Below, piece by piece: positions 6,782 through 11,651 of a DNA stretch of 11,651 nt. Numbering within the stretch: the stretch's first letter is position 1; the number at the start of each line of letters is the position of its first letter. The DNA is taken from contig JAJRTP010000210.1 in assembly GCA_024278255.1 (NCBI GenBank), forward strand, positions 1-11,651, read 5' to 3'. The notes beneath the pieces were generated by a model. The model saw nothing but the letters and a program-made list of their open reading frames with translations. It was not told the DNA's origin and did no database searches. Position numbers and translations under genes: made by a program. The DNA is from Chloroflexota bacterium (GTDB taxonomy: Bacteria; Chloroflexota; Anaerolineae; Promineifilales; Promineifilaceae).

Positions 6782-6838
6782 AGATTGGTTCAATCTCAAA
6801 GACTCGTTCTGAGCGTTGCCGAAGAATTGAACCAATCT
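6782..6838. repeat. Inverted repeat just downstream of lpdA
   Basis: AGATTGGTTCAAT (6782-6794) and ATTGAACCAATCT (6826-6838) are a perfect 13-bp inverted repeat with a 31-base loop. The left copy is itself a hairpin (GAGATTG, GTT loop, CAATCTC; 6781-6797). It begins six bases past the lpdA stop and could end or protect the lpdA transcript, but it has no T run. A dispersed palindromic repeat is the likelier origin. Confidence 0.6.
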
Positions 6839-6843
6839 GCCGG

Positions 6844-8235
6844 TTATATATGAATTGCCTGCCCTTCTACCGCGTGCGCTGCTTCCATCAGGGCTTCGCT
6901 CAAAGTGGGATGGGCGTGAACGTTGCGGGCAATCTCTTCAGCCGTCAACTCCGCATTGTGCGCCAGCGTTAGTTCCGGCAGCAGTTCTGTCACGTCTGGC
7001 CCCACCATAGATGCCCCCAAAATTTCCCCGTATTTGGCGTCAGAGATAATTTTGACAAAGCCGTCCTTCTCACCCAGTCCCAGTGCCTTGCCGTTGGCCT
7101 GGAAGGGGAACTTCCCGACATTTACCTCGTAACCTGCTTCCCTGGCCTGCGTTTCCGTGTAGCCAAAGCTGGCCACCTGGGGTACGCAGTAGGTGGCGCG
7201 GGGCAGCATCCGGTAATCCAGCGGCTGAGTGGGCTGCCCGGCAATCGTCTCCGCGGCCACGATACCCATAGCCGAAGCGATGTGCGCCAGCCGGTAATCG
7301 GTGGCTGCGTCGCCGATGGCGTAAATGTTAGGTACGTTGGTGCGCATGTACTCGTCAATGGCAATGTTGCCCCGTTCCGTCAGGGCCACGCCGGCCGCTT
7401 CCAGACCGATACCTTCAATGTTGGGCATAAAGTTGATAGCCACCATCACCTTGTCCGCTTCCAAAACCACATCTTCTCCGGCGGTAACGCGCACGCCGTT
7501 TTCTGTGCGTTCGATAGATTTGACCGGCGTGTTCACGTGGAAGTTGACGCTCAGCTTTTTGTACGCTTTTTCCAGTACCTGACTCACTTCCGGGTCTTCC
7601 ATGGGCAGCAGATGGGGCAGCATTTCCACAATGGTCACGTCTACGCCGTAGTTGGCCCACATGTAGGCAAATTCCACGCCAATCACGCCGCCGCCGATGA
7701 TGATCAGCTTTTCCGGCAGGCTGTCGGAGAGAATGGCGTGTTTGTAGGAGATGATGCGCTCACCGTCAAACTCCGTGCCGGGGAAGGGGCGGGGGCGGGC
7801 GCCGGTGGCGATGATGATGTGGGATGCCGTAATCTCCACCGTCCCCCCATCATTCAAAGCGACCTGCAAAGAGTTGGGGCCGGTCAGTTGCCCCGTGCCC
7901 TCAAACACGTCAATCTTGTTCTTCTTCATCAAAAACTGGACGCCTTTCACCAGCCGGTTAGAGACCTGGCGGCTGCGTTTGTATGCTTTACCATAATCCA
8001 GCGTCAGACCCTCAACCGTGAAGCCAAATTCCCGTCCCCGATGCTGCAACGTATGGGCTACTTCCGCATTTTTCAGCAGTGCTTTGGAAGGGATGCAGCC
8101 CACATTCAGGCAAACCCCGCCCCAATACTCTTTCTCAATGATAGCTACTTTCTGGCCTAACTGTGCTGCCCGAATCGCCGCTACATAGCCCCCCGGCCCT
8201 GCGCCTAAAATTGCTACGTCATATTGATTCGTCAT
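6844..8235 (-). CDS. lpdA: Dihydrolipoamide dehydrogenase (E3)
   Basis: This 463-residue flavoenzyme reoxidises dihydrolipoamide, with NAD+ as acceptor, in 2-oxoacid dehydrogenase complexes or the glycine cleavage system. All family motifs are present: the FAD-binding GAGPGG (residues 11-16); the redox disulfide GGVCLNVGCIPSKALL, with C42 and C47; ATGARP; the NAD-binding GGGVIGVEF (181-189); the second FAD motif IYAIGDA; and the C-terminal catalytic HAHPTLSE, with H442 and E447. The length is normal. The ATG at 8235 is preferred over an adjacent in-frame GTG at 8238 because GGAG (reverse complement of 8242-8245) is six bases before the ATG. No E1/E2 genes are adjacent in the window, so its host complex cannot be named. 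Upstream there is a TATAAT (reverse complement of 8353-8358) and a palindromic repeat that would lie in the leader. Confidence 0.97.
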   Translation of the reverse strand: MTNQYDVAILGAGPGGYVAAIRAAQLGQKVAIIEKEYWGGVCLNVGCIPSKALLKNAEVAHTLQHRGREFGFTVEGLTLDYGKAYKRSRQVSNRLVKGVQFLMKKNKIDVFEGTGQLTGPNSLQVALNDGGTVEITASHIIIATGARPRPFPGTEFDGERIISYKHAILSDSLPEKLIIIGGGVIGVEFAYMWANYGVDVTIVEMLPHLLPMEDPEVSQVLEKAYKKLSVNFHVNTPVKSIERTENGVRVTAGEDVVLEADKVMVAINFMPNIEGIGLEAAGVALTERGNIAIDEYMRTNVPNIYAIGDAATDYRLAHIASAMGIVAAETIAGQPTQPLDYRMLPRATYCVPQVASFGYTETQAREAGYEVNVGKFPFQANGKALGLGEKDGFVKIISDAKYGEILGASMVGPDVTELLPELTLAHNAELTAEEIARNVHAHPTLSEALMEAAHAVEGQAIHI

Positions 8236-8256
8236 CACTCACTCCGTTTTTATTGA

Positions 8257-8327
8257 ACCGCGGAGGGCGCGGAGAGCGCGGAGAAAAAAGAAGGTAAATC
8301 TTTGCGCTCTTCGCGGCTTTGCGGTGA
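8257..8327. repeat. GC-rich palindromic repeat, copy 1 (lpdA leader)
   Basis: ACCGCGGAGGGCGCGGAGAG begins the left arm (8257 onward), and an arm ending GCGGCTTTGCGGTGA (8313-8327) closes it, around an A-rich centre. It is an imperfect long hairpin. The same pattern (ACCGC-AGAGGCGC start, CGCGGTGAAAT end) recurs at 9266-9347, so this is a repeat family. It lies between lpdA and its predicted -10 box. Confidence 0.7.
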
Positions 8328-8352
8328 AATTTGTCAATCTCCAATCCTCCAA

Positions 8353-8358
8353 ATTATA
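8353..8358 (-). promoter_or_regulatory. Predicted -10 box for lpdA
   Basis: There is a perfect TATAAT on the minus strand, predicting a start near 8346 and a leader of about 110 bases that contains the 8257-8327 palindrome. No good -35 is seen. Confidence 0.4.
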
Positions 8359-8408
8359 CCTGAATTAGATGGTTTGGTGAGTAAATCGCCAATCAATCAG
8401 CCTGAATG

Positions 8409-8414
8409 TATAAT
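8409..8414 (+). promoter_or_regulatory. -10 box predicting a leaderless SH3b-protein transcript
   Basis: TATAAT preceded by TG lies at 8409-8414. Transcription seven bases after the hexamer would begin at about 8421, one base before the ATG at 8422. No ribosome-binding site is visible, which fits a leaderless mRNA. No clear -35. Confidence 0.45.
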
Positions 8415-8421
8415 TTGCCGC

Positions 8422-9213
8422 ATGGGATTTCCGGAATGGACGTTAGCGGGCATGGGCTTGTCAGTGTTGGGAGCGATCTTCTTTACGCTGCTGGCTTATA
8501 TTGCCCAATCGCCGCGCACGCTGGTGCGACTGGGATTGGTTGGTTATCATCTGGAACTACGGGTGAAGGCGTTTACCGGCTATGCCCTGGCTTGTTTGCT
8601 GCTGCTGTTGGGCTTTTTTCTGGCTGGTGTGCCGCTGGGGCCGGTAACGGAAACGGCCGTAACCACCCCCACCACCATCACCGACGCCAACCAACCACCT
8701 GCGGGCACAACCCCAGCCATCACCGCAGACGCCAACAGCACACCTGGGCCAACCAAACAGATTGAAGGCACACGCACCCCGTCCAGCGGCGCATTTGGCG
8801 GCCCACCGCCCGGTTCCCAAACAGATGAAACACCGGAAGCTGCGGAGGAAACGGCCGTAACCGAACCCACCGAACCCGCCATCACCACCCCCGTACCTGA
8901 CAACAACTTTACGCCCACTCCCGTCACCGCCACGCCCACACCCACTGTCACCCCATCTCCCACGGCTACGCCTACACCAACAATTACACCCACGCCCATT
9001 GATGGGGATACGGCTGTCATTGACATCGGCGTTGGCACCATCTGGGTTTATCGTTCTCCCGGCGGGCAGCAGTTGGTTCTAGTAGAGGGTGGCGATACCG
9101 TTATATTGGAAAACGGCCGGGCTAATCGTGACGGCCGTATCTGGCAAAAAATCAGCACCGTCAATGGTGTGACCGGCTGGGTAGAAGAACAATTCCTGGC
9201 CTATGAGGAGTAA
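8422..9213 (+). CDS. Membrane-anchored SH3b-domain protein with Pro/Thr-rich linker
   Basis: This 263-residue protein has two hydrophobic segments (residues about 6-28 and 52-74) with a basic loop between them. A 120-residue linker rich in Pro, Thr and Glu follows, ending in a Thr-Pro repeat tract (about 163-192). The C-terminal SH3b-like domain (about 197-260) has the 'W-v-Y-R-S-P', 'L-v-E-G-G-D', 'W-x-K-I' and 'G-W-V-E-E-Q-F-L' pattern. SH3b domains usually bind cell-wall or other peptides outside the cytoplasm; the linker probably spans the envelope. The frame is open to 8302, but the extra 40 residues would be encoded by the palindromic repeat and contain no family sequence, so 8422 is chosen. 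Two ACGGCCGT copies (8653, 8851) each encode T-A-V within ETAVT, and a third (9131) encodes D-G-R in the SH3b domain. The specific function is unknown. Confidence 0.85.
   Translation: MGFPEWTLAGMGLSVLGAIFFTLLAYIAQSPRTLVRLGLVGYHLELRVKAFTGYALACLLLLLGFFLAGVPLGPVTETAVTTPTTITDANQPPAGTTPAITADANSTPGPTKQIEGTRTPSSGAFGGPPPGSQTDETPEAAEETAVTEPTEPAITTPVPDNNFTPTPVTATPTPTVTPSPTATPTPTITPTPIDGDTAVIDIGVGTIWVYRSPGGQQLVLVEGGDTVILENGRANRDGRIWQKISTVNGVTGWVEEQFLAYEE
8929..9000 (+). repeat. Low-complexity Thr-Pro codon repeat
   Basis: Degenerate ACNCCN-type repeats encode the Thr-Pro tract of the SH3b protein linker. Length variation between strains is plausible. Confidence 0.6.
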
Positions 9214-9226
9214 CAGCCGCCTTAAT

Positions 9227-9378
9227 ATCCGTGATTTGTTCATCCGTGAGTCTACTGAAAAAACTAACCGCAGAGGCGCGGAGGGCGCAAAGAATTTAGA
9301 GCCTCCCAGAGAAAAATCTCTGCGTTCTTGGCGTCTCCGCGGTGAAATCAACCTTTTTTCAGTAAAGCCATCCGTGAG
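9227..9378. repeat. MITE-like palindromic element, copy 2, with flanking direct repeats
   Basis: Perfect terminal inverted repeats ACTGAAAAAA (9254-9263) and TTTTTTCAGT (9354-9363) enclose a GC-rich palindrome (9266-9347) of the same family as 8257-8327. CATCCGTGAG occurs exactly on both sides (9241-9250 and 9369-9378), like a target-site duplication, though three and five bases separate it from the inverted repeats. A third ATCCGTGA is at 9227-9234. No coding capacity. It ends just before the ribosome-binding site of the FAD oxidase gene. Confidence 0.65.
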
Positions 9379-9395
9379 ATAAACAGAGGATTGCC

Positions 9396-10772
9396 ATGAA
9401 CATTCTCCCCGATTTACAAGACATCGTTGGCCTGGCACATGTCTCCGCCACCACCGCCGACCGGCAGCAGCACGCCCACGACCAGTCTGACCAGCCTCCC
9501 AGCCTGCCCGATATCGTCGTCTGGCCCGGCAGCACCGAAGAGGTCAGCGCTATCCTCAAACTGGCAAACCAGCAGCGCATTCCCGTTACCGCCTGGGGGG
9601 CCGGTACCAGCCTGGAAGGGCAACCCCTGGCTATCTTCGGCGGCATTATCCTCGACTTCGGCCGGATGAACCAAATTGTGCAAATTCACGACAGCGATTT
9701 TCAAGTAACGGTACAGCCGGGCATCTTTTACATGGACATGAACAAACAGTTAGCCCGGTACGGCCTTTTCTTTGCCCCGGACCCCGGCGCCAACGCCAGC
9801 ATCGGTGGCATGTTAGCCAACAACGCGGCCGGTATTCGCACCGTCAAATATGGGGCCACCCGCGACAACGTTCTGGCGCTGCAAGTCGTTCTGGCCAACG
9901 GCGATGTTATTCGCACCGGCTCCCGTTCCGTCAAACAATCTGCTGGATATGATTTGACGCATCTTTTTGTCGGGTCCGAAGGTACGTTGGGCCTCATCAC
10001 CGAAGCCACACTCATGCTGGCTCCCTTGCCGGAATTTTTCAGTGCAGCTACCGTGGCTTTCCCCGATGTAGAATCGGCCGCCCAGACAGTTTTTGACATT
10101 ATCGCCTCCGGCCTGGAACCGACAGCGCTGGAACTGCTGGATGAATCGTCGGTGGAGATCATTAACACGGAACCGGGTATTCATCTGGAACCCGGCCCCA
10201 ATCTGTTTCTGGAATTTAGCGGGGCCAGCAATGTTAGTCTGGAGGAGACGCTGGAATTGGCGGAAGCGCTTTGCCGGGAGAATGGCTGCCTCAACTATCA
10301 GGCGGGGATTGGCCGGGACGCCCGCGCCCGCCTTTGGGAAGCGCGCCACCGGCTTTTTGAGGTGATGGTGCGTTATCACCAGGGAATGAGGCATGTGGTA
10401 ACGGATGTGGCTGTGCCTATTTCGGTGTATCCGGAGATGGTGCAGGAAACGGCCGTTATCATCCAAACGCACCAAATCACCGGCCATCTGATCGGCCATG
10501 CCGGAGATGGTAACCTGCACACGACACTCTTCTTCCCGCCTGATGATGAAACGGCCGTGCAGCAGGTTGAGCAAGCACGGTCAGCTATGGTAAAATTAGC
10601 CCTGTCGCTTAACGGCACCTGCACCGGAGAACACGGCGTCGGTCTGGGCAAGCAAAAATATATGCTGGCCGAACATGGCCCCAAGGCCATCCATCTGATG
10701 CGTCAATTAAAAAATACCCTGGATCCGCACAATATTCTCAATCCGGGTAAAGTGCTGCCGGAGTTGGAATGA
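9396..10772 (+). CDS. glcD: FAD-linked oxidase, GlcD / D-lactate dehydrogenase (cytochrome) type
   Basis: This 458-residue protein is of the VAO/PCMH flavoprotein family. The N-terminal FAD-binding domain (about 37-212) shows WGAGTSLEGQ, PDPGANASIGGMLANNAAG and VGSEGTLGLITE. The C-terminal oxidase domain has GHAGDGNLHTT (H368 and H375) and GTCTGEHGVGLGK (E412, H413), the metal and substrate residues of D-2-hydroxyacid dehydrogenases, followed by LDPHNILNPGKVLP. It should oxidise D-lactate or glycolate and pass electrons to the respiratory chain. GlcD and single-subunit D-lactate dehydrogenases cannot be separated by eye. No GlcE or GlcF lies next to it, which favours the single-subunit type, so the symbol is provisional. 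AGAGGA (9385-9390), five bases before the ATG, supports the start. Two GAAACGGCCGT copies lie inside, 102 bases apart, both encoding ETAV. Confidence 0.92.
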   Translation: MNILPDLQDIVGLAHVSATTADRQQHAHDQSDQPPSLPDIVVWPGSTEEVSAILKLANQQRIPVTAWGAGTSLEGQPLAIFGGIILDFGRMNQIVQIHDSDFQVTVQPGIFYMDMNKQLARYGLFFAPDPGANASIGGMLANNAAGIRTVKYGATRDNVLALQVVLANGDVIRTGSRSVKQSAGYDLTHLFVGSEGTLGLITEATLMLAPLPEFFSAATVAFPDVESAAQTVFDIIASGLEPTALELLDESSVEIINTEPGIHLEPGPNLFLEFSGASNVSLEETLELAEALCRENGCLNYQAGIGRDARARLWEARHRLFEVMVRYHQGMRHVVTDVAVPISVYPEMVQETAVIIQTHQITGHLIGHAGDGNLHTTLFFPPDDETAVQQVEQARSAMVKLALSLNGTCTGEHGVGLGKQKYMLAEHGPKAIHLMRQLKNTLDPHNILNPGKVLPELE

Positions 10773-10832
10773 ATTACGGCCGTAAAACAGGCCGGCTGCG
10801 GGGGCATAAATGGGGAAATTGGGGTATAACTC

Positions 10833-10861
10833 TTGCGAACCGTCTTAGCCTGAGTTATGTT
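10833..10861 (+). promoter_or_regulatory. Predicted promoter of the TPR gene
   Basis: TTGCGA (10833-10838) and TATGTT (10856-10861) are separated by 17 bases, predicting a start near 10868 and a leader of about 90 bases that contains the hairpin at 10893-10934. Confidence 0.35.
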
Positions 10862-10892
10862 TAGGCAGCATTTATGAAGACGCTTTCACCCC

Positions 10893-10934
10893 GCAGCGTT
10901 CTACAGTAAATTATCAGCTTAGAACGAACGCTGC
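10893..10934 (+). repeat. Leader hairpin upstream of the TPR gene
   Basis: GCAGCGTTC (10893-10901) and GAACGCTGC (10926-10934) are a perfect 9-bp inverted repeat around a 24-base loop. A competing pairing uses GTTCTA (10898-10903) with TAGAAC (10920-10925). GGCAGC at 10864-10869 could also pair with GCTGCC at 10930-10935, so alternative structures are possible. No T run follows. Confidence 0.5.
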
Positions 10935-10958
10935 CCAACAGAACTGGTAGTGAATCCT

Positions 10959-11651
10959 ATGGCAAAAGATCGCATACGATACGAAAAAGCATACAGAGCC
11001 GGCCTCGCTTTCAACAAAGCCGGACAATACCCCAAAGCATTCAATGCCTTTCGCGTAGCCATTAACGAATTTCCCCGTGATCCGGCCGCTTACGCCGGTC
11101 TTGGCGAGACATGCTTAAACCTGAAACAACTGGATCGCGCCCTGGAATGTTACAAATTAGCCACCCGTTACTCTCGCGGCGATTTGAACTACCTGCAAAA
11201 AGTTGCCGACATACAAGAACGTCAGGGGCAGTTAAACGAAGCTGCCCGCACCTATATGGCCGTGGGCGAATTACTCCTCAAGCGGCAGGAGATAGATAAA
11301 GCTATTGGCAATTGGCAGCGAGCTATACGCCTTGATCCGACACTGCTGGGGGCACACCGGCGCCTGGCCATGGTCTTCCAGCGGCAAGACCGGAAGCGGG
11401 ATGCCGTGCGCGAATATTTAGCCATTGCCCGCATCCTGCAAATGCGCGGCGAAAATAAAAAAGCCATGCAAATGTGCCGGGCAGCCATGCGCCTCGATCC
11501 TGGCAACGATGACGTCTTAACTGCCATGGAATTGATCCGTCACGGCGAAGCTGCTTTTGCCGAAAAGGCCCAGGAAGAAGGTGAACCACCCATATCGGCC
11601 GAAGAGCAGGAAGAAGCGGATCAATTGACCCAAACCGTGCGCCAGATGGCC
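10959..11651 (+). CDS. Tetratricopeptide-repeat protein, 3' partial
   Basis: The frame is open from the ATG at 10959 through the right edge (231 codons seen), so the gene continues outside. It reads MAKDRIRYEKAYRAGLAFNK and then a series of TPR motifs (about residues 9-40, 43-73, 76-105, 110-127, 131-160 and 163-182) with the typical small/large residue spacing, for example AYAGLGETCLNLKQLDRALE and AIGNWQRAIRLDP. After about residue 190 the sequence turns acidic (AEKAQEEGEPP...EEQEEADQ). TPRs form a protein-binding superhelix; no enzymatic domain is visible in the part present and no signal peptide is seen. The ribosome-binding site is weak (GGTAG at 10946-10950, eight bases before the ATG). 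The role is unknown. Confidence 0.85.
   Translation, partial: MAKDRIRYEKAYRAGLAFNKAGQYPKAFNAFRVAINEFPRDPAAYAGLGETCLNLKQLDRALECYKLATRYSRGDLNYLQKVADIQERQGQLNEAARTYMAVGELLLKRQEIDKAIGNWQRAIRLDPTLLGAHRRLAMVFQRQDRKRDAVREYLAIARILQMRGENKKAMQMCRAAMRLDPGNDDVLTAMELIRHGEAAFAEKAQEEGEPPISAEEQEEADQLTQTVRQMA

Larger units (their letters stand above)
6538..6843. other. 306-base non-coding gap with several palindromes
   Basis: No gene is seen. From left to right the gap holds the ribosome-binding site of the Fe-S gene, a long palindromic element with two tandem hairpins, one ACGGCCGT copy (6693-6700), a putative operator/promoter (6722-6764) and an inverted repeat behind lpdA (6782-6838). Confidence 0.7.
1110..10783. 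repeat. Dispersed octameric palindrome ACGGCCGT, 13 copies
   Basis: Exact copies start at 1110, 2232, 3462, 3875, 4032, 5541, 6693, 8653, 8851, 9131, 10449, 10551 and 10776. Ten are inside genes, one overlaps the fbp stop codon and two are intergenic. Five are extended to GAAACGGCCGT and three to GTAACGGCCGT. A hand estimate for random sequence of about 55% GC gives roughly 0.3 copies in the window. Confidence 0.85.

Noticed and set aside
6562..6838. CRISPR array in the repeat-rich gap
   Set aside because: The repeats are inverted, of different families and not regularly spaced; no cas genes are present.
7282..8160. 292-codon open frame on the plus strand
   Set aside because: It is antisense to lpdA and its product is Phe/His/Val-rich, as expected from the complement of a conserved GC-rich gene.
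8302..8421. Longer start for the SH3b protein
   Set aside because: The extra 40 codons start within the palindromic repeat, have no ribosome-binding site and precede the -10 box.
9813..10574. 253-codon open frame on the minus strand
   Set aside because: Shadow of the FAD oxidase gene; no ribosome-binding site or recognisable domain.
1..11651. tRNA or rRNA genes
   Set aside because: No cloverleaf with the T-loop GGTTCGAATCC-type signature, nor rRNA-like sequence, was seen on either strand in the gaps.

Overview
The window looks like a chromosomal stretch of a mesophilic, GC-rich, non-enteric bacterium. My best guess is a member of the Chloroflexota (Anaerolineae-like). The guess rests on overall gene style, a class III (Firmicutes-type) fructose-1,6-bisphosphatase, a membrane-anchored SH3b protein with a Pro/Thr-rich linker, families of intergenic palindromic repeats, and a very frequent ACGGCCGT palindrome. 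It is inference, not a database result.

Layout. Bases 1-1772 hold the 3' two thirds of a cation-transporting P-type ATPase (+), which enters from the left edge. A repeat-rich gap leads to fbp (1914-3875, +), a gluconeogenic FBPase. Next comes a small accessory island of four short genes. A DinJ/YafQ-type toxin-antitoxin pair (minus, 3891-4427) is divergent, across a 177-base promoter region, from a translationally coupled pair (plus, 4605-5398). That pair is a ribbon-helix-helix-like protein followed by a retropepsin-like aspartic protease. The minus strand then carries a cysteine-rich winged-helix/dicluster ferredoxin protein (5416-6537) and, after a 306-base repeat-filled gap, dihydrolipoamide dehydrogenase lpdA (6844-8235). 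A divergent promoter region with two TATAAT boxes separates lpdA from a two-TM SH3b protein (8422-9213, +). A MITE-like palindrome precedes a GlcD/D-lactate-dehydrogenase-type FAD oxidase (9396-10772, +). A TPR protein (10959 onward, +) leaves the window at the right edge.

The genes do not form one pathway. Several are central or redox metabolism (fbp, lpdA, FAD oxidase, Fe-S protein), interleaved with an island of toxin-antitoxin and protease modules and with mobile-looking palindromes in nearly every intergenic gap. The items most worth a second look are: (1) the 13-fold repeated ACGGCCGT palindrome, often extended to GAAACGGCCGT so that unrelated proteins carry the same E-T-A-V tetrapeptide; (2) the RHH-retropepsin two-gene module; (3) the winged-helix plus multi-cysteine Fe-S protein, a possible redox-sensing regulator; (4) covarying tandem hairpins and a MITE-like element.
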